NCBI RefSeq assembly: GCF_023703325.1
Contig: NZ_JAMQGM010000039.1
Span: 1 to 64,000 of the forward strand
DNA from: Streptomyces meridianus
GTDB lineage: Bacteria > Actinomycetota > Actinomycetes > Streptomycetales > Streptomycetaceae
DNA length: 64,000 nucleotides
Direction of reading: 5' to 3'
Numbering within the stretch: the first letter of the stretch is position 1; each line of letters opens with the position of its first letter. Shown here in pieces: positions 24,754-33,186 of the stretch. The position numbers and the translations under genes were made by a program. Below the pieces are notes generated by a model. The model was given only the letters and a program-made list of their open reading frames with translations, was not told the DNA's origin and made no database searches.

Positions 24754-24984
24754 GCCCCACGCCTACCAAGGCGGGGGGTGCGGGCGCCACGGTTTTTCGG
24801 GGCCGTCGCTGTCCGGTGGCGCGGGCCCGAATTCGTAGCGCGCGGCCCGATCCCGCCGGTGCCGGAGCCTGGCCGACGCCGCCCGGCGGGGGAGCGCCGA
24901 TGACGCGTGGTCCGGTCCCGGACGACCTTTCCGATGGGGCGCTTTTGAACAGGACATGTCTATTAGGATCCGGATCGGCAGGAC

Positions 24985-25360
24985 ATGGATCCATGGGGGG
25001 TGAGTCCGGCGAACTTCGTGGAGCAGCGCCTGGGAGGGCGGCAAGGAGCTGGTCGGCGACGTCGCGGGCGTGGCCAAGGACATCGTGATGGCGCCGGCGG
25101 AGATCGCCCGCTGGGCCCTGGGCGAGATGTTCGGCACCACCGACGAACTGCGCCGGATCGCGGGTGAACTGGAGACGCTGAGCCGGCAGATCGAGACGCT
25201 CACCCGGGAGATCAAGTCGGCGGTCGAGAACCTCGATTGGCACGGAGCCGCTGCTGACGCCTTCGTGGCGCACGCCGGTCAGCGCATCAAGGAACTCACG
25301 GTCGTCGCCGACGAACTCGAAGCGCTCGGCACGTCGATCAGGCGTCTGGCCGACGTGTGA
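24985..25360 (+). CDS. WXG100-like ESX (type VII) substrate, probable frameshift near 25026
   Basis: The 3' part (from GTG 25070, 96 aa) is a helical hairpin with a long coiled-coil first helix (TTDELRRIAGELETLSRQIE). The central turn ENLDWHGAAADAFVAHAGQR carries the W-x-G motif, and a second helix ends at VADELEALGTSIRRLADV. The 5' part begins at ATG 24985 in another frame (MDPWGVSPANFVE). One base removed at about 25026 joins it to AWEGGKELVGDVAGVAKDIV in the 25070 frame. The joined protein (about 125 aa) is a plausible ESX substrate. It immediately precedes the NlpC/P60-like gene. Confidence 0.65.
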
Positions 25361-25422
25361 CCAGTACCGACCACTGACCGGGCCGGGGTCCGTCGCAGGA
25401 ACAACAGGGGGAACGCACACGC

Positions 25423-26424
25423 ATGGCGAAGGAAGAGTTCGGATTCCGGCTGGGCGAGCTCGAGGAGCTGGAGCGGGACTGGAAGGCCGTGGGCAAGCGG
25501 GTCGCGGAGATGTCCGGCAAGCTCGGTGAGGTCAGGGAGACCGTCGCGCAAGCCGTCACCATCGATCTGGCGACGAGCGGACTGGCCGGTGTCGTCGGGG
25601 GACTCGGCACGGCCTTTCAAGTCCTCCAGGACGTCAAGGACATCAAGGCCCGGATGGACGGCCTCGCCGAGATCAAGGACAAGCTCGCGGAGGGCCTGGC
25701 CGACGACGGCCGGAAGCTCAAGGCCGTCGTGGACGCGTACACCGAGGCCGAACGCAAGGCTCGCGACGACCTCGACAAGGGCGGGAAGGACGACGACATC
25801 CCCGCGCCGCCGCGGCACGGCGGCTCCGGCGGTGGCGGCGCGTCCTCCGGTGGCGGGGCCGGCGGTGGCGGCGGCTCCGGGTCCGGCGACTACGGCGGCC
25901 GCGGTGACGGCAAGTGGCAGACCGAGGGTGACTGGGACGCCTGGTCGCCCGGCAGGACGCACCCCCGGACCGGGGCGGGCGTCATCGCCGAACCGGACCT
26001 GTCCGCGGTCTCGGGCGAGCGTCGCGAGATCCTCGACCGGGCGATGGAACGGGTCGAGCACCGCATCGGCTACAGCCAGTCGGCCTTCACCAACGACTAC
26101 CGCGACGACTGCTCCGGGCTGGTCTCGGCTGCCTGGGGGCTCGAACCGCCGGGCCTGAACACCTGGGGCCTGATGGAGTCCGACGTCGCGCAGCCCATCA
26201 CCAAGGACGACCTCCAGCCCGGGGACGCCCTGATCGCCGGGGATCACACCGTGGTCTTCGGCGGGTGGGCCGACGAGGCCCACACCAAGTACATCGGCAT
26301 CGAGTCGAACGGGTCGCAGGGGCACGTCTCGCAGGTGATCCCGTACCCCTACTTCCCCCGCGACGTGGCGCACGAGCAGTCGATCGGCGCCCCGTACAAA
26401 CCCTTCCGGCGGAACGACCTGTAG
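25423..26424 (+). CDS. ESX-type modular protein: helical N-domain, Gly linker, NlpC/P60-like C-domain
   Basis: 333 aa. Residues 1-125 are alpha-helical and coiled-coil-like (RLGELEELERDWKAVGKRVA, QVLQDVKDIKARMDGLAEIK), typical of WXG/LXG-type export domains. Residues about 130-165 are a Gly/Ser linker. Residues about 190-330 form an NlpC/P60-like papain-fold domain: the Cys in YRDDCSGLVSAAWG, then LQPGDALIAGDHTVVFGGW with the His. No Sec signal peptide, so type VII secretion together with its WXG100-like partner is the likely route. Probable substrate is peptidoglycan, in cell-wall remodelling or attack on competitors. Confidence 0.75.
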   Translation: MAKEEFGFRLGELEELERDWKAVGKRVAEMSGKLGEVRETVAQAVTIDLATSGLAGVVGGLGTAFQVLQDVKDIKARMDGLAEIKDKLAEGLADDGRKLKAVVDAYTEAERKARDDLDKGGKDDDIPAPPRHGGSGGGGASSGGGAGGGGGSGSGDYGGRGDGKWQTEGDWDAWSPGRTHPRTGAGVIAEPDLSAVSGERREILDRAMERVEHRIGYSQSAFTNDYRDDCSGLVSAAWGLEPPGLNTWGLMESDVAQPITKDDLQPGDALIAGDHTVVFGGWADEAHTKYIGIESNGSQGHVSQVIPYPYFPRDVAHEQSIGAPYKPFRRNDL

Positions 26425-26486
26425 CCGAGCCGCACGTACCGACCGACCCTTCCATCCGTCCGCATCAAGCACCGGGAAACCCCACC

Positions 26487-27068
26487 ATGTCTCGTCGCCT
26501 TCTCCTGACCGCAGCATCGCTGGCTGCCGCCCTGCTCACCCTCACCGCGTGCGGACCGGACGAAGGGTCCGACGACGCACAGCCCGCCACTCCCACCGCC
26601 ACCACGAGTCCGGCCCCCACGGCGAGCCCGAGCGATCCGGCGACCAGCGCGGCGCCTACAGCTTCGGCGTCCGACCCGGCGGGCCTTCCCGCGGGTGACG
26701 AGGGCCCGTCGGCGGCCGACGGCTGCGCCGCCCCGTCCCTGCCGCCCGGGAACCGGGTGCTGGAGGTCACCGCGAAGCCGTCCGGCGGGGTGGTGAAGGC
26801 CCAGGCCACGCGGTACAGCTGCGGGATGAACGGCGGCAGCTACCACGGCGCCGGTGCGGTCAAGGCGTACCGGCTCGCCGGCGGGGCCGGCTTCGAGCTG
26901 GCGACCGACGGGGCGAAGCACCGCAAGGCATCCCTCGCCGAGGTGTCCCGGGTGATCGACGCGTGCGTGTCGAGCGCCGACGCGAACTACTGCCGCGACA
27001 ACATCTTCACGGTGACGACGGACTCCTCCGGCCGCATCACGAGGATGAGCCAGGTCTGGCACTCGTGA
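26487..27068 (+). CDS. Lipoprotein of the ESX-effector cluster
   Basis: 193 aa. Signal peptide with lipobox LTACG (Cys about residue 22), then a 50-residue Pro/Thr/Ser/Ala linker and a folded domain from about residue 75. That domain has four cysteines: DGCAAP, YSCGMN, DACVSS and NYCRDN, likely two disulfides. It follows the NlpC/P60-like gene by 62 nt on the same strand. A surface lipoprotein next to a secreted hydrolase could be an immunity or docking protein; this is a positional guess. Confidence 0.65.
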   Translation: MSRRLLLTAASLAAALLTLTACGPDEGSDDAQPATPTATTSPAPTASPSDPATSAAPTASASDPAGLPAGDEGPSAADGCAAPSLPPGNRVLEVTAKPSGGVVKAQATRYSCGMNGGSYHGAGAVKAYRLAGGAGFELATDGAKHRKASLAEVSRVIDACVSSADANYCRDNIFTVTTDSSGRITRMSQVWHS

Positions 27069-27299
27069 CGAGGGTCTGCGACGCGCCGGTCTTCGGCAAG
27101 GAGGGGCCCGGACGCAGCCGACAGGCAGGGGGAGCCGGGTGCCCCGCCCGGTTTCGGGCCGTGACCGGCCCCGTAACTCCGCGCGAGGTACGGGCAGGTG
27201 ACCTGGACAGGCCGTCTTCGTGACGGGACGGTCATGTGAGTCCACGGATCCAGCGACCACCGACAGGATTGCCATCCCGCTGTCCTTCCGTCCCCGGTG

Positions 27300-27540
27300 G
27301 ACGGCGGAGTCTTCGACCGGTGGTCCGGGGGCAGAGTTTCACGATCACCACGCGGTCTCCGCACAGTCGGCGGCAGTTCGTCCTCGTCGGAGGTGAACAC
27401 GGTGACAGGGCCCGGCTGTCAGAGCGATCGAAGCCAGGGCCGCGTCGATGGCGTACTTTTGGCCGTGCAGTCCGGCTTCCTTGAGGAGACCCGTGGCCTC
27501 CCGGGCGACCGCCTCGGTGACGGGCTCGACGTGAATGCGT
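27300..27540 (-). pseudogene. PIN-domain toxin remnant with two frameshifts
   Basis: The minus strand reads HVEPVTEAVAREATGLLKEA then GLHGQKYAIDAALASIAL, the C-terminal half of a PIN nuclease with the acidic DAA motif. Then one frame change gives VTVFTSDEDEL and a second gives RRLCGDRVVIVKL, the normal PIN ending. The N-terminal half with the first catalytic Asp is missing; the DUF429 gene occupies its place. No antitoxin gene is visible. A decayed VapC-like toxin. Confidence 0.55.
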
Positions 27541-27568
27541 GATTCTCGAAGGCCGCCCGGGCCGGCCG

Positions 27569-28306
27569 TCATCCCCGGAACAGCTCCGGAAGACTGCCCT
27601 CCGGAGGCAGGTGGATCCAGCCCTCCACCTCGGCGGTCGGCCGGTCGTCGGCCGACGGCCGGGGCGTCAGGCCGAGGGCGGCTGCGCGGGCGACAAGGGC
27701 TGCGATGAGGGCGTCGAAGGCGTGCTCGCTCCGCTCGTACTGCTCCCGGGCCTTCGGCGAGCAGCTCAGGCCCGGTGCGGCGGCGAGAAGTTCGGCCAGG
27801 GAACGCTCCTTGCCGAGTCCCCAGCGCCGGCGGGCGGCGGACGGGTAGACCTCCACGACCGGGCCCTCCCCGGTCCGTTCCACAGGTCGCCCTCGTGAGG
27901 CCAGCTCATCGGCGAGATGGGCCCAGCGGGCCGTGGTGGCACCGAGTTTGTCGAAGGAGACCGAGAGGGGCGGGCGGCTTCCGCGACCCATCGCCCGATG
28001 AGTCAGCAGGTCGGTACGACGCAGGCGCAGCCCGGCCCGGTGCTCTCCGCTGTCGAGACCGCGCCCGGGCCATGGTGCGCCCGCCGCGTGTGCGGAGACC
28101 GCCTGCACGAAGGGGATCGGCCACCCGAAGGGGCAGTCGACTCCCACACGGTCATCCGGTTCCAGTCGCTCCAGGAGTCCGAGCAGTTCGAGGTCGGTGC
28201 AGCGCACTCGCGGCGCCGCTGCCACCGCGGTACGTCCCTCCCACGACACCACGGCCGCGGCCGTGTTCGGAGCACTTGCGGCCAGGTCGACGCCCACGGT
28301 TCGCAT
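27569..28306 (-). CDS. DUF429-family protein (RNase H-like fold)
   Basis: 245 aa from ATG 28306. It begins MRTVGVDLAASAPNTAAAVV, matching the DUF429 start, a nucleotide-binding RNase-H-like strand with a first-strand Asp. VGVDCPFGWPIPFVQAV, then RRTDLLTH and VVEVYPSAARRRWG follow, and the C-terminal helix carries EHAFDALIAALVAR. These motifs carry the family's conserved acidic residues. Function is not established for the family. The frame continues upstream to 28459 with low-complexity sequence. Divergent from the DUF397 gene across a 236-bp region rich in inverted repeats. Confidence 0.82.
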   Translation of the reverse strand: MRTVGVDLAASAPNTAAAVVSWEGRTAVAAAPRVRCTDLELLGLLERLEPDDRVGVDCPFGWPIPFVQAVSAHAAGAPWPGRGLDSGEHRAGLRLRRTDLLTHRAMGRGSRPPLSVSFDKLGATTARWAHLADELASRGRPVERTGEGPVVEVYPSAARRRWGLGKERSLAELLAAAPGLSCSPKAREQYERSEHAFDALIAALVARAAALGLTPRPSADDRPTAEVEGWIHLPPEGSLPELFRG

Positions 28307-28441
28307 GCCCTCATGGTGACCCATGGCGAGCCTGATGAGGGCTTCCCGGGCGCGGGGGCGGGCCGACAGGCGTGCCTTCACGTCCGATCCGCCCCTGGTG
28401 GCAGTGCCTGCCCGGGCGAACACCCCTGGTGCACCCTGGTG

Positions 28442-28495
28442 TTGCAAGTACATCTGCAATTACAGTTGTAAGCACATCTGCAAGAACGGATGTGC
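28442..28495. promoter_or_regulatory. Cluster of inverted repeats upstream of the DUF397 gene
   Basis: Three adjacent dyads: TTGCA-N8-TGCAA (28442-28459), TTACAGTTGTAA (28460-28471) and GCACATC-N10-GATGTGC (28472-28495). ACATCTGCAA also occurs twice as a direct repeat. This AT-rich block lies 48 bp before the DUF397 start and probably holds its promoter and regulator sites. Confidence 0.5.
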
Positions 28496-28542
28496 CATTT
28501 ACGGCGACGGGGGCCGATCAGCAACCCGAGAGGAGCCGGCGG

Positions 28543-28794
28543 ATGTCGGAGTTCGGCAACGGGGTTCCGTCCACGCGGATCCAGGGCGTGGTCTGGAGGA
28601 AGAGCCGTCGCAGTGCCCCCGGAGGCAACTGCGTGGAGGTTGCGGCGCTGCCGGACGGGGAGTTCGCGGTCCGCAACTCCCGCCACCCGGAGGGCCCTGC
28701 GCTCGTCTACACCCATGAGGAAATGGCGGCGTTCATAGCCGGCGCCAAGGACGGCGACTTCGATGCCATGACCGGTTTCGTGCGAGCTCTGTGA
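28543..28794 (+). CDS. DUF397-domain protein (WhiJ-associated)
   Basis: 83 aa from ATG 28543 with GAGAGGAG upstream. The DUF397 core is VVWRKSRRSAPGGNCVEVAA and VAVRNSRHPEGPALVYT-like (here FAVRNSRHPEGPALVY), ending in EEMAAFIAGAKDGDFD. These small proteins pair with XRE-DUF5753 regulators in many Streptomyces loci related to whiJ and abaA. They appear to modulate the partner regulator. The regulator follows 121 bp downstream on the same strand. Confidence 0.87.
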   Translation: MSEFGNGVPSTRIQGVVWRKSRRSAPGGNCVEVAALPDGEFAVRNSRHPEGPALVYTHEEMAAFIAGAKDGDFDAMTGFVRAL

Positions 28795-28873
28795 CGGACC
28801 CGCTCGCCGGATGAACTGTCCGTGCGCCTCCGGTCACACCTCGGGTGAGACTCTGTACCCGGAGGGGTGCAAA

Positions 28874-28904
28874 TGCCAGACTGTCCGAACTGGTCAGTCT
28901 GGCA
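28874..28904. promoter_or_regulatory. 10-bp-arm palindromic operator before the XRE gene
   Basis: TGCCAGACTG and CAGTCTGGCA are perfect inverted arms around an 11-nt centre, ending immediately before the AGGGGAG ribosome site of the XRE regulator. The position suggests autoregulation, blocking transcription or initiation. Confidence 0.6.
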
Positions 28905-28915
28905 GGGGAGTTGGC

Positions 28916-29827
28916 ATGACCGCGATAGTGCGGCCGAACGATGGGGAAGCGATCCGCCGTTACCTGGGTCAACCCCATGTCGGCCCCACGGCACTGCGCA
29001 TCGTCCTCGGGGCGCAGCTGCGCAAGCTCCGCCAGGCCCAGGACATCAGCAGGGAAGCCGCCGGGAAGTCGATCCGCGCCTCCCACGCCAAGATCAGCCG
29101 TCTCGAACTCGGCCAGGTCGGCTTCAAGGAGAACGACCTCGGGGACCTGCTCACTCTCTACGGGGTCCGTGACGAGGGCGAACGCGGGGACTACTTCGCC
29201 CTGGCCCGTGAGGCCAACACCCCCGGCTGGTGGCACCGGTTCAACGACGTCCTCGAGGACTGGTTCGAACTGCACATCGGCCTCGAGGAAGCCGCCTCGA
29301 TCATCAGGACCTACGAAGTCCAGTTCCTCCCCGGCCTCCTCCAGACCGAGGAGTACGCCCGCGCCGTCAGCCTGCTCGGGTACGCGGACGCTCCCCGCCG
29401 CAAGATCGACCGGCTGGTCGAGTTGAGGATGGAACGGCAGAAACTCCTGGCGCGCCCCGACGCCCCCCGCCTGTGGGCGGTGATCGACGAGGCCGCGGTG
29501 CGCAGGCCCTTCGGCGGTCCCGATGTCATGCGCGCGCAGCTGGCGCACCTGCTGGAGGTCTCGCAGCTGCCGAACGTGACCCTCCAGGTCGCGCCCTTCA
29601 ACGTCGGGGCGCACGCCGCGGCCGGCTGCCCCATCACCATCCTCCGCTTCCTGGAGGCCGACCTGCCCGATCTCGTCTACCTGGAGCAGCTGACCAGCGC
29701 CGTCTACCTCGACAAGCGGGAGGACGTCGAGCAGTACACGCTGATCATGGAGCGGCTCGCCGCCGAGGCATCGACGCCTGCAGAGACGACCGCCTTCCTC
29801 AAGGGCCTCCTCGACGGCTCCGTCTGA
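28916..29827 (+). CDS. XRE-family regulator with DUF5753 domain (WhiJ-like)
   Basis: 303 aa from ATG 28916. The HTH_XRE at residues about 28-85 includes LGAQLRKLRQAQDISREAAG and ISRLELGQVGFKENDLGDLL. The DUF5753 domain covers about 110-290 (IRTYEVQFLPGLLQTEEYAR, LWAVIDEAAVRRPFGG, LPNVTLQVAPFNVGAHAAAG). This architecture is that of WhiJ and its many paralogues, which affect development and antibiotic production and usually act with a DUF397 partner, present here immediately upstream. A perfect palindrome sits at its 5' end. Confidence 0.88.
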   Translation: MTAIVRPNDGEAIRRYLGQPHVGPTALRIVLGAQLRKLRQAQDISREAAGKSIRASHAKISRLELGQVGFKENDLGDLLTLYGVRDEGERGDYFALAREANTPGWWHRFNDVLEDWFELHIGLEEAASIIRTYEVQFLPGLLQTEEYARAVSLLGYADAPRRKIDRLVELRMERQKLLARPDAPRLWAVIDEAAVRRPFGGPDVMRAQLAHLLEVSQLPNVTLQVAPFNVGAHAAAGCPITILRFLEADLPDLVYLEQLTSAVYLDKREDVEQYTLIMERLAAEASTPAETTAFLKGLLDGSV

Positions 29828-29930
29828 CCTCGCGGAACCCGTCGCGTCCGACGACGGCAGCGTTCCTCCCCCCTGTGCCGGGAAGTGGCGGCCCGCCACG
29901 TCCCGGAGGACAGTGAGGGGGGAGGTTCCC

Positions 29931-30188
29931 ATGCACGAGCACGAACTACGGGCCGAGTACGCGCCCGCCGTGGAATCGCAGGACGATCCCCTCGCCGCTG
30001 ACCTCGGACCGGTCAGGAACTGGCACATGGTGCGCGACGCCGAGACGACCGCGATGTGCGGACGCGAGCTGCGGCGCCGGGCCGCTGTGAAACCGGAGAG
30101 CGACTGGGGGCGCACCCGCGAGCGCTGCTGCCACACCTGCGGTGCTCTCTACCTGCGCGAGGTCCCGTTCCTCCACGAGGTCCCCTGA
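29931..30188 (+). CDS. Small Cys-rich protein downstream of the WhiJ-like regulator
   Basis: 85 aa from ATG 29931 (GGGGGGAGG upstream; a GTG at 29913 would overlap that site). It contains DLGPVRNWHMVRDAETTAMC, GREL and then CCHTCGALYLREVPF. The first cysteine plus the CCxxC cluster and His could bind zinc. Similar small proteins occur beside WhiJ-like genes in Streptomyces (recollection). No export signal. Probably an accessory of the regulatory module, but no function is known. Confidence 0.55.
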   Translation: MHEHELRAEYAPAVESQDDPLAADLGPVRNWHMVRDAETTAMCGRELRRRAAVKPESDWGRTRERCCHTCGALYLREVPFLHEVP

Positions 30189-30391
30189 ACGTCGCGCCGC
30201 TCGTTCCGCCCGCACGCCTGCCGTGGCCGCCCGGACCGGGCGCGAAGGCGCCGCAGGACGGCCCGACCGTCCACCACCCGCATCGGTGACAGTGGGGAGT
30301 GCCCCGCCGGATTACGGGGAAAAGGATCTCCCGCCCACCTTTCGGCGGCGGCCCCCGGCCCCGCCGGCCCTCGACGCCACGCGGAGGCCCT

Positions 30392-30760
30392 GTGCGAGTC
30401 GGACTGCTACGCCTGGTCGGAGCGGCGACCGCCGTGTACGGCATCGCCGTCGCCGCCAGACCCGGACTGCTCGCCCGCCCCTCGGGGCTCGTCGACGGAT
30501 CCGGACGAACGGCCCCCGCCACCGCCACGTCCCTGCGCCCGCTGGCCTGGCGCGACGCGGCCAACGGGATCGCCATGGCCGTCGCCCCCGAGGGGGCGCC
30601 CCTGCGGGCCGCGGCCCTGCTGCGCATTGCCTCCGATTTCGGTGACGCCGTCCTGCTCGGCGCCACTCTGCCCGGCCGCGACAAGCGCCTGAAGGCCGTC
30701 GCCGTGTCCGTGGGATGGGGCGCGCTGTCGGTCGCCGGGCTGCTGCCGCGGCGCCTTTGA
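30392..30760 (+). CDS. Small integral membrane protein (DUF4267-like)
   Basis: 122 aa from GTG 30392 with GCGGAGG upstream. About three to four hydrophobic segments: LLRLVGAATAVYGIAVAARP, PLAWRDAANGIAMAVAPEG, LLRIASDFGDAVLLGATLPG and VAVSVGWGALSVAGLLP. The pattern with an RDAANGIAMAVAPEG loop resembles small DUF4267-type membrane proteins; I am not certain of that name. It precedes the alpha/beta-hydrolase gene by 89 nt on the same strand and may be co-transcribed. Confidence 0.55.
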   Translation: MRVGLLRLVGAATAVYGIAVAARPGLLARPSGLVDGSGRTAPATATSLRPLAWRDAANGIAMAVAPEGAPLRAAALLRIASDFGDAVLLGATLPGRDKRLKAVAVSVGWGALSVAGLLPRRL

Positions 30761-30849
30761 CCCCGGCCGGGTCGGACGCAATCCGCAGCCGCGGCGGCCA
30801 CGAATACCGCACAGGGGGACCGGCGCCGGCGAGGGGAGACACGAACCGC

Positions 30850-31584
30850 GTGAACGTACAGAGCGACGAACCGGGAACGCACCGGGCCCTGCGCCTGAGA
30901 ACCTGCCCCGGGCCTGCCGAGGCCGGAGTGCTCCTGCTGCACGGCGGCCGCGCCGACGGCCTCGACGCCCCTTCCCTGCTGAACCTGCCCGGCCTGCGGA
31001 TGCGCCCGTTCGGTGCGGCCGTGCTCCGGGCCTCGAACGGACATGCCGTCGCCCTCGGCGAGGTCCGCTACCGCCACCGCGGATGGAACGGCGACCGGGC
31101 CGACACCGTCCGCGACGCCCGTGCCGCACATGCCGAACTGACCGGAACGCACGGTCCGCTGCCGGTCGTCGCCGTCGGCCATTCGATGGGCGCTCGTGCG
31201 GCACTGCGGATCGGCGGCGACCCGGGCCTGAGCGGGGTGGTGGCCCTCGCGCCGTGGTGTCCGCCCGGCGAGCCCGTCGCGCATCTGGCGGGCCGGCGCG
31301 TGGTGCTCGTCCACTCCGACCGGGACCGGATCACCGATCCCGCCGGATCGCTGCACTTCGCCCTGCGCGCCCGGCAGGCCGGCGCCGAGGTCTGCCGGGT
31401 GGTGATCCCGGGGAGCGACCACGCCATGCTGCGCCGGGCCGCCGACTGGCACGGCCTGGCGGGACGGCTTGTGGCCGGGCTGCTGGGGCTCGCCGATCTG
31501 CCCGCCGACATCGCGGCGGCGCTGGCCATCGGCCGCCACGGCAACCATGGCCTGGCGCTGCCCACCCCACCACCTACGGGATGA
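30850..31584 (+). CDS. Alpha/beta hydrolase
   Basis: 244 aa from GTG 30850 (GAGGGGAG upstream). The N-terminal strand-loop is GVLLLHGGRADGLDAPS with the oxyanion HGG. The nucleophile elbow is VAVGHSMGARAALRI (Ser), the acid is probably in VLVHSDRDRITDP and the catalytic His in VIPGSDHAMLRR. A dienelactone-hydrolase-like serine hydrolase of the cytoplasm. The last about 20 residues are Pro-rich and may be disordered. Natural substrate unknown. It converges on the DedA gene. Confidence 0.82.
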   Translation: MNVQSDEPGTHRALRLRTCPGPAEAGVLLLHGGRADGLDAPSLLNLPGLRMRPFGAAVLRASNGHAVALGEVRYRHRGWNGDRADTVRDARAAHAELTGTHGPLPVVAVGHSMGARAALRIGGDPGLSGVVALAPWCPPGEPVAHLAGRRVVLVHSDRDRITDPAGSLHFALRARQAGAEVCRVVIPGSDHAMLRRAADWHGLAGRLVAGLLGLADLPADIAAALAIGRHGNHGLALPTPPPTG

Positions 31585-31660
31585 CGGCCGCCGCCGGACG
31601 GGCATGGGCACGGGCATGCCCCTGGGCAGTCGTCCGTGCCCGCCGGGCGGCGCCGCCTCG

Positions 31661-32305
31661 TCAGACCGTGGCCTCAGCCCTGCGCTGCCGCATCCTCGGT
31701 TGTCTGATGGCGTAGGCCGCGACGGCGCCGGCGAGGAAGAGGGCACACACCGAGACCGCCGTGGCGATCCACGTCGCCCCCAACCACTGACCGCCGAACC
31801 AGCCCAGCCCGACGCTGTACCCGGCCCACATCAGGCCGGCCAGCGCCGACCAGGGAAGGAATTCGGCAGCGCTGCGCCGCGTCGCACCGGCACCCAGGCT
31901 GACCAGCGAGCGCCCCGCGGGGGCGAACCGGGCGAGGACGACGAGCAGCCCGCCGCCGTGCGTCAGGGCGCTGCCGAGCCGGGACCGGGCGGTGGCCAGC
32001 CGGCGGGAGCGGGCGAGGACCCTCTCGATACCGGTGCCGCCGCGCCGGGCCAGCCGGTAGGCGACGAGGTCTCCGAGGAAGGACGCGGTGGCGGCGCACA
32101 GCACCAGCGGCAACAGGCCGGGGACGCCCGGCTGGTCGCTCCCCGGCACCCCGGCGGCGCTTCCGGCACCCGAGGCCGCAGTGGCCGCGGTGATCACGAG
32201 AATCCCGCTCGGCAGGACGGGCAGGAAGACGTCGAGGAGGACGGACACCCCGATGATCAGGTGGATCCAGGGCGCCTCGGCCAGCGGTCCCAGGCATTCG
32301 TGCAA
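31661..32305 (-). CDS. DedA-family membrane protein
   Basis: 214 aa from TTG 32305, chosen because GGGAGA stands 4 nt upstream and no ATG or GTG fits. Motifs of the DedA/VTT fold: DVFLPVLPSGILVITAATAA re-entrant loop, SFLGDLVAYRLARRGGTG, and the Arg-containing VVLARFAPAGRSLVSLGAGA followed by FLPWSALAGLMWAGYSVGLG. DedA proteins are lipid scramblases or transporters, for example of undecaprenyl phosphate and phosphatidylethanolamine. Length is typical. Confidence 0.82.
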   Translation of the reverse strand: MHECLGPLAEAPWIHLIIGVSVLLDVFLPVLPSGILVITAATAASGAGSAAGVPGSDQPGVPGLLPLVLCAATASFLGDLVAYRLARRGGTGIERVLARSRRLATARSRLGSALTHGGGLLVVLARFAPAGRSLVSLGAGATRRSAAEFLPWSALAGLMWAGYSVGLGWFGGQWLGATWIATAVSVCALFLAGAVAAYAIRQPRMRQRRAEATV

Positions 32306-32535
32306 CGTCTCTCCCGATACGGTCCCCCGCCGCGACGGTCGCAGGGGAGCGGCTGGAGCGGCATCACAGCCATGCAGCGTACGCCTGCACCGACGGCGCG
32401 CCGCACTGCGGAGCCGGTGTTGCGAGGATCAGGGGCGGAGCCGCCGACACCGCCGCCCCGGCTGTTGCGACGGACCGCCGGATCCGGGGGCCTTGCGCAG
32501 ACCGGTGACCGGCTGGGTCGCGTTAATGTCCTGGT

Positions 32536-33055
32536 GTGATCCGAGAGAGCTCCTCCGTGCTGGTCGACATCCGGAAGTACGACGGCAGCCTGAGCGCGCA
32601 GTGGACTGCTGACCGGCTTGGCGAAGACGAGTACGGTGTGTGGTTGAGCACGGCGCGCGGTGTGGCCGTCAGTTCGGCCACGGGCGGCTGGACCAGTCGA
32701 TTCGCGTACGTGATGTCGGTCCCGTGTGGTGAGTGGTGGACGACGACGTTCTGTGCGGATCCGGGCCTTGAGATGTACTGCGACGTGTGCACGGTGCCCG
32801 AGTGGAACACGGATCGGGCCGTCCTTGCGCACGGTGGACCTCGATCTCGACGTCGTGCGGCCCATCGGCGGTGAAGTCCGGATCGAGGACGAAGACGAGT
32901 TCGCCGAACACAGCGTGCTCTACGGCTACCCCGAGAGCGTCGTCAGAACGGCCCGGCAGACCTGTGAGTGGTTGATGGATGCGGGCCGTCGCGACGGTGA
33001 CGGCACCGAACCCTTCGCCTCGGCGTACCGCTACTGGCTCGCCCGCATCGGGTAG
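32536..33055 (+). pseudogene. DUF402-domain gene with a one-base frameshift
   Basis: GTG 32536 opens a frame with IRKYDGSLSAQWTADRLGED, then CGEWWTTTFCADPGLEMYCD and VCTVPEWNTDR, the first half of a DUF402 (FomD-like barrel) protein. After about 32830 the continuation TVDLDLDVVRPIGGEVRIED, EDEFAEHSVLYGYPE is in the +1 frame and ends at TAG 33053-33055. Deleting one C at about 32830 restores a 173-codon protein of normal length. Family members hydrolyse nucleotide phosphates in some cases. Either mutant or misassembled. Confidence 0.7.
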
Positions 33056-33140
33056 GCCGGGGGGCTGCCTCGCCGTCGATGTGCGTCATGGGCAGCATGA
33101 TGCAGGTGCCCTCCGACAACGCCGGCTGCGCACGCCCGCG

Positions 33141-33168
33141 CCGACCGTCCGGGGCCGACCGTCCGGGG
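33141..33168 (+). repeat. Two tandem 14-bp units between convergent genes
   Basis: CCGACCGTCCGGGG occurs twice head-to-tail just after the DUF402-like gene and before the end of the PhoD-like gene. No obvious hairpin; minor low-complexity expansion. Confidence 0.5.
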
Positions 33169-33186
33169 CCGGCCGGTGAGGCCCGG

